A stretch of DNA of 64,000 nt, taken from assembly GCA_047967505.1 (NCBI GenBank), contig CM106540.1; one strand, 5' to 3'. Source of the DNA: Dipteris shenzhenensis. Lineage: Eukaryota > Polypodiophyta > Polypodiopsida > Gleicheniales. Below, in pieces: positions 21,217 through 31,969 of the stretch. The notes below the pieces were generated by a model, which ran no database searches, was not told the origin of the DNA, and was given only the letters and a program-made list of their open reading frames with translations. Both the position numbers and the translations under genes were made by a program. How positions within the stretch are numbered: the first letter of the stretch is position 1; every line of letters starts with the position of its first letter.

Positions 21217-22600
21217 TGACACGACCCCGTAGGATCTGACCCTATCACTGACCTAGAATCTCATCCTCGATCCAACTAGAATCATAGCGCAAGCGCCTCG
21301 ATCCTCCCGACCACCCTCGAGCACATGGGCTACAGCTTGACTCATCCATAGGCCCGTATCTAACCCAAGCATCCCATACCACTTGAGCCCATCCAGAGGA
21401 CCTTCAATACACCACCTATGATCTGCCATGTAGATGACCAGAGTCGTGGTCTGGGTCCAAGCCCCATCCATCAGTTGAGGAGTGCTCAACTGATCTACAC
21501 AATAGCACTGGCCCTCCCTCTATATAGAAGGAAACCCGCTATAGATAGCACAATGCTATGAATAGCTCCCTCCATATAAAGCGAGCACTATATATGAATC
21601 AATCTCTATATATAGCAATCTCAGCTAAAAATAGCCATCCAGCCCTACGCCATCCAGTAACGCACGTTCACCTGCTTTCCAACCCTAGGTACACCATGTG
21701 CATGACAGGCGTCCATTCATTCAGTTATATATTCCTCTTGGGAGGTCCTCTTTTATTGCCCTCTCACTCTCTCACAGTCATATGAACATGATTTGCAGAT
21801 CCCGGGATAGCAAACCATATCCAAACACAAAACCATCTCAACAGATTTGGCGAACTCTGTCATTTTCTTACATGTACCTATTTATTCAAGATTACAAGAT
21901 AAACAAGATATACATGCAATATATGATTTGGTAGAGCTGTAGGTAACCAACTCAAATAACATGTACAAATAGTCTCACAGTGACTAGTATACTCATCTAG
22001 AAGTGTTATGGCAGGTATATAGTGTCAACAAGCGGTACCTCTGGTGAGGCATACAATGTCACCAAGCGACCTCTAGATATCTTGAACTGCTTGAATCAAG
22101 GGAGTGGAGGTGCTACCCCCCTCTTGAGCATTAGACAATGCTACAGACATACACTTTGTTGAGCTTGAATGAGCCTCAACTGAAATCGGCTCAAGCTGAA
22201 AAGTAGAGTCTACCAATTCACCCTCCTCCATCGGGAAATTCTACCACTGTGTGCCAATAATTGTTCTTGAATCAAGATCTCGTCCTATTCCTCTGTCTTT
22301 GGCTATTCCTCATGAGGCATCTAATTTGGCATATCTTGTGCTTGGCTGAATTCTCTTAGCAACCACAAGCCTTACCTCTTGAGAGAGATGGTGATATCCC
22401 TAATTCTAGCATAATCCAGAACAACCACAAGTCTCACCCCCTTGAGAAAGTTAGTGATATCCCGGCAATGGAACCACTGAAACCGGCCTTCGGGTACACC
22501 AAAGGGCAGTGAACAGATAATATAACCAGCAAATACCATAATTTCAGCCACTAAGAGAATTATTACAGCCAACCAGAGAATAATAACAGCCAAACAAATA
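21217..22600 (-). repeat. Presumed 5' LTR of minus-strand element
   Basis: The plus-strand edge starts TGACACGACCCCG at the primer site. Candidate minus-strand TATA elements (CTATATAGAG, CTATATATAG) lie at 21,510-21,620, a sensible distance from the LTR end. The outer boundary is uncertain and no second copy is available for comparison. Within it, a 40-bp motif beginning AACCACAAGyCT is repeated at 22,361-22,400 and 22,423-22,463. Confidence 0.4.
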
Positions 22601-22820
22601 ATCACAGAATAAACACAAGGAGCTAGATTGCCCCTGTCGTGAAGCTGGACACCAGCGTGGGCCTAAAATTTAGCGCCCCTTTCAGTATTTCTTTATCTTT
22701 TATTCAGAAGGCATCAAAAGTACAGTGAAAGCACTCCCATGCATCCGACCAAAAACAGCCAACCGAATAATCCGTTCACAAGCACTTCTGTCCTGCCATG
22801 CAAAAAGAGTAACCTTTATT

Positions 22821-23480
22821 AGAATTGACTCCGGTCAAAGAATGGTGAAGTAGGTTAACCAAGAATAAGTTTTATTGTTTTTACTTTTTGCATTGGTAAA
22901 AAGAGAATTGGGTACTCGGGTGGGGTGTGGTCTTTACATTTCTCATAAAGAGATACGTCTCAACATGTGGAGCACTAATGCCCGTAACCCCTTCAATGGA
23001 GATCAACCCTGAAATGCTAGACCCTAGTTTGTGGTATTGTGTAGGACCAAGAGGAGTGCAAAAAGGCCCTACAATTAAGGGAAAAGTGCAAAAAGCAGGT
23101 CCTACAAAGAAAAAAGCACCAAGAATGTGGGCGCCTACTTTATGGAGGACCCCACAAGTCAAAATCAGCAAGAAAATCCAGCACACTTTTTAATAAAAGC
23201 CTCCTAAAGCTGATTTTAGGGAAACCTCAGCGTTCTAAGAAAAGTATGCCTAATTTAGGCTTATGAAAAGCTAAAAACTAGCCCTAGCTTATTAGAAAGC
23301 TCTTGCTTTCAGGTTGGAGGCTAAGTCTATAAAAGAAGAGCCTCAGAGCTCTAGATTATGAAGATTGTACTCAGTTCACACTCTTGTGAGAGCCAATTGT
23401 ACAAAGCCCTATTATATTGCAATAAAAACCTTGGAGGGGTCCAGCCCTTATTTCGAGGCCCTAATGCTATGTATTGCTCC
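22821..23480 (+). repeat. Gypsy-2 LTR remnant
   Basis: Begins with the hairpin TTGACTCCGGTCAA (22,825-22,838) and GGTTAACC (22,853), both motifs of the Gypsy-1 LTR array, and shares the CCTTGGAGGGGTCCAGCCC segment near 23,430 with the Gypsy-1 LTR end. The LTR start is lost at the junction with the preceding element, and the right edge is approximate. Confidence 0.55.
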
Positions 23481-23949
23481 GTACCCTTCTCTCCCAGCAC
23501 TTTATCTTGATGACGATTTGATTCTCGCAGATTTAATGCGTTTCCCAAGGAGTGTACAGAATTCCAAGGAGTGTATAGAATTTCCAAGGAGTGTGCGGAA
23601 TTCCCAGTGCCAGCCATCCTGACCCAGGTACCGCAATTTGATCCACAGGCCTACATCTATTGTGATTTGACTGCCGGGCCATCTGTTCCCAGTTGCCGTG
23701 ATTTCTTCCTAGAGCATCCTTTCTACTGTGATTTAGATTTCCAATTTGGATTGGTGCCCAAAAGCTTGTACGATTTGCTCCAGAGGAGTCCTGCATTGAT
23801 TGCGATTTGTCCCAGTGTGCCAATAGTGAATTGCGATTTCATCTGGAATGTGTTGTCTTGCTGCTAATCAGGGCTAAAAGTTGTTCTTGAGGTCTGCTTT
23901 AGGTTTTAGTAAGAACTCTCAGTTTTGTTCATCAGAATAAGCAACACAA
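23480..23949 (+). other. Gypsy-2 leader with short tandem repeats
   Basis: Three copies of CCAAGGAGTGT plus flanks start at 23,545, 23,564 and 23,584 (period 19-20 bp). Further on, GyGATTTG-type motifs recur about six times. The segment 23,776-23,900 recurs at 25,849-25,972. No coding is recognised. Confidence 0.6.
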
Positions 23950-25443
23950 GGTTTTGGCCAAGGGAAAAGGTGAAACCATTCTAGTTGTATCAGATATTTC
24001 CATTGCTAAATCAATAATATTTGCACTTTCTGCGTATATGGTCTTTGTTAAAGAGAGAGAGAGTGAAACTCAAGTGGAAATATGTCCTTTAGAAAAAGAA
24101 AAATTTCAGTTTCTAGAATCTTTCCAAGATTGTTTTTTAGATTCTCTACTAGGAGAGCTTCCTCCAGAACGGCCTGAAGATCATGTTATAGAGTTCCTTC
24201 CAAGAATTGAGCCCCCCGAATCCGCCACCTTATCGTGTGAGCGCAGCGTGTGAGCGCAGCCTAGATTGAAGAAATAATGGCATAGGTATAGGATTTGCTC
24301 CTTAAAGGAATTATCAGGCCTAGTTCCTCACCCTTTTGTTCACTAGTGCTCTTATTTCAAAAGAAAGATGGCTCTTATCATATGTTCGTGGATTATAGAG
24401 CTCTTAATGAAATGATAGTCAAGAATAGGTTTCCAATCCCTCGCATAGATGATATTTTAGACAGACTTAAGGGGGCCACGATTTTCAGCTGTATTGATTT
24501 AAAATATCAGATAAGGATCCACCCACAAGATGTCCATAAGACCACTTTTGGACTTTATGAGGTTTTGGTGATGCCTTTTGGGCTTACCAATGCACTGGCC
24601 ACTTTCGATCATATGATGGATAGAATTTTCAGATCTTACAGGCACTTTACTGGTACTTTCTTTGATGATATTTTGGTCTTTTCTAAGACAAAAGAAGAGC
24701 ACAAAGAGCACTTGCCTACTGTGTTTCAAGAACTCAGAAATCATAATCTTTTTATTAATGCCAAAAAGAGTGAATTCTTTCTTGACGAGATTCATTATCT
24801 TAGACACATTATTTCCAAGGAAGGGATTCGGATGGATTCAGCCAAGATAAAAGCTATACAGGAATGGCCAGAGCTCACCTCGGTACATCAAGTACGCAGC
24901 TTTCTTAGGATTTGTTCTTATTACCGACGCTTCATCGGACACTTTGCTGATATAGCAGCCCCCTTACATGACTTGACCAAGAAAAATGTAGTTTTCAGGT
25001 GGGGAGAAAGACAAAGGACAGCTTTTAATGCTCTCAAAGAAAAGCTAACAACCGAGCCTATTTTCATTGTTCCAGATTTATGGAAACTGTTTGATGTGGA
25101 CTGCAATGCATGTGGAGAGTGTATGGGAGCTGCCCACCATCAAGAAGGTCGGGTTATAGCTTATGAAAGCAGAAGGCTGCGTGGTGCCGAGATGTATTTG
25201 GGTGTTTATGTAAAAGAGATGCTAGCAATTACTCATGCTTTAACTATTTGGAAGCATTATCTTCTTGGAGCTGACTTTACAGTCAAGACCGACCACCAGA
25301 GCCTCATGTATTTCTTGACTCAGACCAAGATCTCCAAAAAGCAGATGAAGTGGGCAAATTTTTTGTCCATGTTTCACTTTCAGATTGTCTATACTCCAAG
25401 AGCTCAGAACAGAGTTGTGTATGCTTTATCTAAAAGGGCCTAA
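23950..25443 (+). pseudogene. Gypsy-2 reverse transcriptase and RNase H
   Basis: The first frame (GKGETILVVSDI, then SFQDCFLDSLLGELP) is the linker between protease and RT, as in Gypsy-1. After a break at about 24,250, 382 codons are open: VDYRALNEM, RIDDILDRLKGATIFSCIDL, FGLTNALATF, the catalytic FFDDILVFS, RSFLRICSYYRRFI, then RNase H (FDVDCNACGECMGAA, YVKEMLAITHALTIWKHYL). RT and RNase H acidic residues are visible. It lacks an upstream gag and a complete integrase, so it is not autonomous. Confidence 0.8.
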
Positions 25444-25449
25444 AGTGAA

Positions 25450-25848
25450 TAATGTCACCATAGCATATCACCAGGACTTGGAGGCCAAGAAAGAGCTTTA
25501 TTTATAGGGTCCAGATTTTGGAGAGACCATGAGAAATATTCAGCAGGGAGTATCATCCAGCCAGTATACACTAAAAGACGGATTTCTCATGAAAGATGAT
25601 CATCTTTGTGTGACTCAAGACATGCGAGCCAAAGTTTTGAAAGAATGGCATGCTCCTCCTTATGCAGGGGATCAAGGTATTTTGTCTACTGCACAGGCCA
25701 TTGAGAGATATTTCTTTTGGCCAAGGATGGAGAAAGACATTCACAAGTTTGTAACTGAATATCTTATGTGCCAAAAGGTAAAGGATGATAGGCACAAGAC
25801 CCCAGGACTTCTCATGTCGCTGCCCATACCACAAGGACCATGGGAAAC
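25450..25848 (+). pseudogene. Gypsy-2 integrase N-terminal part
   Basis: Reads SSSQYTLKDGFLM, then VLKEWHAPPYAGDQGI, YFFWPRMEKDIHKFV and CQKVKDDRHKTPGLL, which is the HHCC zinc-binding region of a gypsy integrase, ending PIPQGPWE just before the catalytic core. There the sequence switches to leader sequence, so the D-D-E core is absent. A TAG sits at about 25,506. Confidence 0.75.
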
Positions 25849-25972
25849 GATTTGCTCCAGAGGAATCCTGCATTGATTGCAATTTTTCCCAGGGTGCCAA
25901 TAGTGAATTGCGATTTCATATGGAAGGTGGTCTTGCTGCCAATCAGGGCTAAAAGTTGTTCTTGAGGTCTGG
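25849..25972 (+). repeat. Second copy of Gypsy-2 leader segment
   Basis: About 124 bp from CGATTTGCTCCAGAGG to GTTCTTGAGGTCTG match 23,776-23,900 with a handful of substitutions. The copy is in direct orientation, about 2.07 kb downstream of the first. Confidence 0.8.
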
Positions 25973-27165
25973 TGTGGGTTTCATCTAGTTCCAAAGTAGT
26001 CTCGCAGTCAAAATCAGTAGCAACAGCCCCGGACGAGGTGAAGCAAAAATGATTTGCCCTGGCACCCTTCTGGACCCAGATAGCAGTCCAATTTGAAAAG
26101 GCGAAATGGATCTGGTACCAATCTAGCACTCTGGAAGCCTGTAACAAAGATTTCGTCAGCTTTGGAGGGCTGGAGCAGCTCAAACAGGTGTGAATTTTTT
26201 AAACAACCTGTCGAGTAACACTGGAGTGGATCTGGAACAGCAAAATCAGGTCTGGCATCCCTAGAAAGCCTCTGGCAAGTGTGAATGAGGAAATCATAGA
26301 TGATGAAAAAGGATATATTTGTGTTCCAAATCCAAATATTGTGCATACCTCTAACGTGAGGACACCCAGCACATATCTTATGCAAAACACGTAATTCAGG
26401 CTTTGGTGGATGGAAAGAAATTAGTTGTGTAAAATATGGTGTTCCATCCTGTTATGTTTATAGAGGATAGAGAAAGAGGTTTTGACACAATCCAATAATG
26501 TCTGATAGGACACCCCTCCTTATGGTCTGATTACCTCTGCTTGAGAACATAGGTAGGTGTACAAGTGGATCTTGTTGTGTGTCAAGTTCTTTTGGAATTG
26601 ACTCCAACTGGTCCCTTGTATTGTTGGTACACATGTCTATGTATTTGGAGGTAGTCCTCCGAAAGTTGATCCCATATGGGTTCCATTGTGGGATGGTGAA
26701 TTGCACCAATTGATGATGTCCTTTTTAAACAATGCCAATTTGTCGATGATGCGTTGCCCTTGGAGTAATACTTTGACAAAGTTGCCCAATAATCCTAAGA
26801 ATTTTTGTAGATATATTGCTTGCAAATGGCCAATCATGTTGGTGAAAATTGCAAGCAATTCTGGTACGTTTTGGCAAAGTTATGATCATTTTTTTGTTGA
26901 AATGTGCCTCAAAATGGAGCAATGATTGGCCTTTAAAATGATGTCAAAAATTAGACCCAAAGTAGTGGAAATATTTTGCAAAACATGCTCTTTCAGTGTG
27001 TGAAAGTTGGGCTTTGACAGGGTCCAATTTGGGGTTCAAACGAGCAAGAAAAAGGGCCTTAAGTTGAGGACAAAAATGATCGATTTTTGAATAAGGGGCT
27101 CCTTTTCTTTATTGGAGCCTTAGCCCAACCTAATGTACTATGGTTAGTTTAGCTAACCTAAGAAT
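25973..27165. other. No recognised gene
   Basis: May continue the Gypsy-2 leader, then passes into AT-rich sequence. Open frames on both strands around 26,000-26,900 show no domain I can name. Confidence 0.45.
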
Positions 27166-27166
27166 T

Positions 27167-27236
27167 AGCCCTACCCTTCTCTCTCTACATTATCTCTCTA
27201 CCTCTCTCCTCTCTATCTCTATCTCTCTCCTCTCTA
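27167..27236. repeat. CT-rich microsatellite
   Basis: Imperfect CTCTCTAC/CTCTCTATC runs over about 70 bp, directly before the purine-rich tract. Confidence 0.85.
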
Positions 27237-27539
27237 TCTTGCACGGATGAAAATTGAGGTGCAAAGGTGGGTGTCTTGCGTGGACAAAAATCGAGGTGAA
27301 GAGGAACAGACGCGGGGGTGCAATTTTCATGGTGTGCACGATGTGTGTGTGGGTGAGGTGGAGGTGAGTGTGTGCTCCCTAGGGTGTCGCACCACGGGCG
27401 GGCGTTGCTGCCTAAGGTGAGTGTTGAGGTGAGTGCCTCTGCTACGTGGCATGGGCTTTGCCATTGAGGCGGGCGTCAGTCATTGAGGCAGGCGCCACTG
27501 CTGGGTCGACGTGGTCGATTATGTATGCAAGGGGGTTAG

Positions 27540-28345
27540 GTGGTTAGTGGAGGGACGGAGAGGGGGGAAAGGGGGTTAGAGAGAGGTGAGGGGTTAAAGA
27601 GAGGTGTGTGGTGGGGGTAGTGGAGGAAGTGTGAGGTGGAGATTAAAAGGGTGATGGGGGTGGAGAGAGATAAGATGTGGGGAGAGAAAGGGGGATGGTG
27701 GGTGGAGAGAGATAAGATGTGGGGAGAGAAACGGGGATGGTGGGGTGGAAGGGGGTAGAGAGAGAGGTGGTGAGATGGTGGGAGGAAGGGGGATGGTGGG
27801 GTGGAGGGAGAAAGGGGGATGGAGGGAGGTAGAGAGATTGTGCGGTGGAGGGAGATAAAGATGTAGAGGGAGGTAGAGAGATAGTGGGAGGAAGGGAGAT
27901 GGTGGGGTGGAAGGAGATGGAGGTGGAGAGAGGTAGAGAGATGGTGGGCGAAAGGGGGATGGTGAGGTGGAAGGAGAAAGGGGAGCAAGGGAGCGAGAGA
28001 GATGGTGGGGTGGAGGGAGATGGTGTGTAGAGAGAGGTAGAGAGATAGTGGAAGAAAGGGGGATGGAGGGAGGTAGAGAGATGGTGGGGTGGAGGGAGAT
28101 GGGATGTAGAGAGAGGTAGAGAGATGGTGGGAGGTAGGGGGATTACCTTGAGTGGTGGAGGTGGAGGTCATGGAGGTGGGGAATTTTGACGGAAAAGTGA
28201 TGGTGGAGGGGACGGGGGTGGACGAAAAAACGGGTGGTGGTGGTGGGTAGGGAGATGATGGGAGGTGGTGGAGATTAAGGGGGGAGCTTGACGAAAAAAG
28301 AGTGGTGGTGGTGGTGGTGGAGATTGTGAGTGGGAGGTCGAGGGG
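27540..28345. repeat. Purine-rich, C-depleted minisatellite
   Basis: Degenerate tandem units such as GGTAGAGAGATGGTGGG and GGGGTGGAGGGAGAT repeat for about 800 bp. In 27,541-28,140 I count only 6 C in 600 bases. The minus strand therefore has a 211-codon Ser/Pro/Leu/His low-complexity open frame (27,536-28,171) that I do not regard as a gene. GGTGGT triplet runs close the tract at about 28,230 and 28,305. Confidence 0.85.
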
Positions 28346-30687
28346 ATGGATGATGGAAGTGATGGTGCAACTAGCTAGCTGTATTCATGACTAGAATGAG
28401 CCTTTCACATACTTATATTTATGAGTCTCCTTATACTATTACTAAGAAGACTTGCATTCATGATCCTTAGAGGTTGTAACAATCACATGATATTGGACAT
28501 AATAGATGAATAATGAAAATGATGTAATTAATATTTACACCATCGCCACAAAGCTGCAATAAACACTATGCTCTCTTTGCATACGAAAAGTTTCAATTCT
28601 TTGCATGTTCTAGACAAACTAGCCCTTATGGAAATCTATATGACTTGTAGTCTTATACAGGCATAGCATGGAAAAGCATTTCTTAGTCTCATGATAATAT
28701 TTATTGACAAGAATTTGCACTAGACCAAACTAGCTTGTCCAAACCATGACATTCGTATTAGCATCTATTTTTATAACAAGCGTTGGTATTGAAGCATATT
28801 TTGATAGAATTTATCATCATTCTAATTAGTTTAAAGCCATATTGAAAATTAAACCATGTAGAACACATAAAAAGAATGTAAAGAATCTAAACACCATATC
28901 ATCTTAGAAAGACCTCAATAATCACAAGGCTCTCTTGTAATAGGAAATGTTATTGTTGGTGGCCAACTAACCAATAGGCCAAAAAAACACTTCCTTGTGC
29001 ATGATTGAATTGCCAATCGTTTCCTTGTGCATGCACTTAGGGATGCAGATCTAGATATTTGATCCTTGTAGCCCCCATTTCTTGCCAGGGATTAAAGAAT
29101 TTGAACTAGGCCTTTGTAGGTGAACCATCCCTTCATTCATTGTTGTAAGAAGTTGCATGCACAACCCCATTGTTGGGATCAAATTGCTAACTACTTTCGA
29201 GTTGGCTATCCAATCACTTGATTTCTATGGGCACTCACATTGGGATTGGTCGATTGAGCTTTCTTCCCGCTCGTTTTCTTGGGGGGGGGAATTAGAATGT
29301 ATTGTCCTCCATTGTTTAACAACTTTTGGAGCAATGTAGGTCATTGTACCTCAGAATATATTTTCTGTGAGTCTAGCAATTTATTCAAATTGTGCAATTG
29401 TTGATCCTTGGACTCTTCCTCATTCAGCTCATTGATTCTAAGCACTGAGATTCGTTGATCTTGTGACCTTTGAACTTCGAAGTTTGTGGATATATCATAG
29501 AAATTTGAGAAAGATGATACATGTAAGCTTCTAATGGTTGGCATTAGCTCTCTAAAGTCGACATCCATAGTGATTCTCCTTACCATTTGGACCATGCTCA
29601 CTTTTTGTTTTTCCTATTTGTGCACCACTTCATTTGCCAACCATTGATGATCTACCTAGTGAAACTACATATGACTCGAGCTGTAGGCATTTCCAACACC
29701 ACAAACTTGATTTCAAAGAGAAGTCCTCCTATCTGTCTCTTAAATAGCCACACATGACACAAAGGTGATCTACGAAGAGAAGCCCTCGTATATCAGCAAG
29801 GTAGTCTCTTATAAAGCTACAAATGACACACTAGGGCAGATCTTCTATCTTAAATATCATGTACTCTAGTTTTGGGCATCCGAATCAAGCTTTAAATGGG
29901 CTTTAGGAGGATAGGCTAATGGTTGAACCTTAATCAAGTAGTTCATTGCATGATCCTCTAAATCCAAGATTTGCTCCTAATCCTCTTTCTACATTAAGAA
30001 ACTTATGGGGTATGATGTATATCCTTACATAGAGCATTTGTTGGGCACAAGCATTGTTGAACTTTAGGCCTTGTGTCGAGAGATAGAGAAGAGAAGCAGT
30101 AGAATAATGCATCAAGCACTTGTAATAGCACCTAGAGGATGTTGAAGAGGATGCCCAAAAATAAGAGGCCAAGTAACACGATGTGATAAAGCCAAGAAGG
30201 AGAACTTTTATAAGCACCTTTGTGACATGCAAGATGTGCTTGATATCGATAAGCACAACATGATAGAACAACTATAATAGGATAACAAACATACCAGAGT
30301 TATGGTATAGGAGTTGCAAGAGATCCTAAGAACCATGAAGTATGATGAAGCAAGCCAAGCAAGGTGAATGAATGGGTGGTGGAAGCCTCAACATAGGAAA
30401 GATGTGCACAATAGGTTGCAAGAGGCTCACAAAGACATTGTGTAAGAGCTTGGAATTGGCTAACCTACAAGCATTCAAGGATGCCTACCTAGAGGCTTCT
30501 AAGTAGAGCAATATGGACTACAATGACTACTAGATGAGAAGGATCACAATGTTGCTACAAGTGAGCAAGAATTGGAGGGGCTAAAGGAACCTGTTTTTAC
30601 ACTCCAAATGAGGGAATATACCATCAAGGGCTTGCTTGTGAGCACAATGACACTAGTTGTCATCATTGTGTCCAAGCTTGGGAAGCT
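28346..30687. other. No recognised gene
   Basis: AT-rich. A minus-strand frame at 29,341-29,601 ends in a charged segment (RISVLRINELNEEESKDQQ) that could be helical, but has no recognised homologue. Just before the gag-only element a plus-strand frame (about 30,560-30,690) reads REYTIKGLLVSTMTLVVIIV, also unrecognised. Confidence 0.45.
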
Positions 30688-30692
30688 CAAGC

Positions 30693-31744
30693 TGTTGGAA
30701 AGGTCACCTCCCCATCTGTAAGCCCCCAAATGAGGAGTGCGTGGGGGAGGGAGACCTAGGGCAGGATGTGCCCAAGAGAGAAGAAAGAGAGGGGGCTGCC
30801 ACATGGGCAGCACCTCACAGGATTGGAACCTGCAGAAGGCATCAGCATGGCGAGGGTAGTGGGCAGGTGAAGGGCCTGCAACAGACCCTGATGATGGCGC
30901 AGTACAGGCGGGTCAGGACAGCAGGATGTACAGGAGTACGGCACAGGACACGTGGCTGGGAAGAGGACCTGGCAGAGGCACAGATATGGCAGGATGTGCA
31001 GGCCCAGATATGGAGCAGCAAATATGGCTGTCAGTGGGCAGAAGGCAGGCCTTATATAGGCTGGATCCTTGCCTTGAATGGAGGGCCAAAGGGCCCTGGA
31101 AGTTTGGGCCAAAAGCCCTGGGTTGTGTACCCTTATAGGGCTGGACCAGCCACAGACTGGTCGGCCAGTCTGCTGCAGGCTGGTCGGTATTTTGCCAGCC
31201 CCCTTGGGGCCTATATAAAGAGGCCATTGGGCCTCATTCAATCATCCAACAGTTCAGCAGAACCAGCAGCAGACAGGAGCAGCCAGAAGACATTTTCTTG
31301 GGCCTCATCTTGGAGGTGAAGGAGAGTAGAAGGTGTGCTGCAGACTGAGCTCTCAAGGGCTGAACCTTGGCTGTCTCTCAGGGCAACAAGGTGTTGTGAT
31401 CTGGACGGAAAGTCTACAGAAGCTCCAGGTGGAGCACGCGGACTCGAGTCTAGAGATAGACTGCAGATAGGAGAAGGACCTTGTGGTAAGATCAGAGGGC
31501 CACATCATTGGTGGGACTCTGGATCTGTCTCTTTTGTATTGTGTCCATATTTGTGGACGGAAATATATATTTTGGTGGTTTCTCTATCTGGTTGGTTCAT
31601 TGTCTATTAATGAGTCTGCACATCTATGTGACGCACATAAGTAAAGAAGTTTGTGATTCCACACCCCACACCACACTATGTGAGCTCCTAGGCATTACTA
31701 TAAGTCTTCCGCTGTGTGTACCCTCTGTTGGGTCATTTCTAACA
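30693..31744 (+). repeat. Gag-only element 5' LTR
   Basis: 1,052 bp, GC-richer than its surroundings. A TATA box (CTATATAAAG at about 31,211) lies near the middle. By eye it differs from the right LTR at about 20 substitutions (near 98 percent identity) plus one 13-bp tandem duplication (TGGTCGGCCAGTC) present only in the right LTR, which accounts exactly for the length difference. The plus strand is open for about 200 codons here, which I attribute to composition. Confidence 0.9.
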
Positions 31745-31758
31745 TGGTATCAGAGCCC
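31745..31758 (+). other. Gag-only element primer binding site
   Basis: TGGTATCAGAGCCC directly follows the LTR end and is a full match to the initiator-Met tRNA primer site used by plant copia elements. Confidence 0.9.
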
Positions 31759-31969
31759 AAGTAGGAGGCTCACAGGTATGGGAGCTTGAAGGCAGGGACC
31801 TTGCTGAAGGACGACCCTGATTCAGAAGCTCTAGGGAATCGACTTCCACGACTAGAGGATTGTGCCCTTGCGAGAAGGAGGGTGACTCAGGTTCAGTCAG
31901 GTGCGTTCAGAGTTCTGGTTTACTGAAATTGAGTTTGGTTGACTTTGCTGTGTGGTATAAACAGCAGAG

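Larger units (their letters stand above)
19806..22620 (-). mobile_element. Truncated LTR element, minus strand (5' part)
   Basis: A minus-strand primer site at 21,201-21,214 next to a TG-starting LTR edge (21,217 on the plus strand) marks the 5' end of a retroelement read right to left. The LTR would extend to about 22,600, where its outer end is not clear. The interior runs from 21,200 down to 19,806, where it is cut by or joined to the Copia-2 LTR. No pol sequence remains. The second LTR is not in the window. Confidence 0.45.
22821..25972 (+). mobile_element. Gypsy-2: deleted chromovirus copy related to Gypsy-1
   Basis: A partial LTR and leader are followed directly by the protease-RT linker, RT, RNase H and the first part of integrase; gag and protease are missing. 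At about 25,849 integrase stops and leader sequence seen at 23,776-23,900 appears a second time. RT is about three quarters identical to Gypsy-1 by eye. Few stops occur in RT, so the copy is less decayed than Gypsy-1. Confidence 0.75.

Noticed and set aside
22881-23193. Opposed open frames of about 90-100 codons
   Set aside because: They fall in the Gypsy-2 LTR remnant and match no protein family.
27536-28171. A 211-residue Ser/Pro/Leu/His protein on the minus strand
   Set aside because: It is the translation of a C-depleted minisatellite; stops cannot easily form there and no domain is present.
30756-31319. Long open frames on both strands inside the gag-only LTR
   Set aside because: Composition effect in GC-richer DNA; the 13-bp duplication in the other LTR shifts the frame, arguing against a conserved protein.
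31745-31758. tRNA-like sequence
   Set aside because: TGGTATCAGAGCC and its variants at 3,465, 9,241, 21,201 and 58,028 are primer sites complementary to the tRNA 3' end; no cloverleaf surrounds them.
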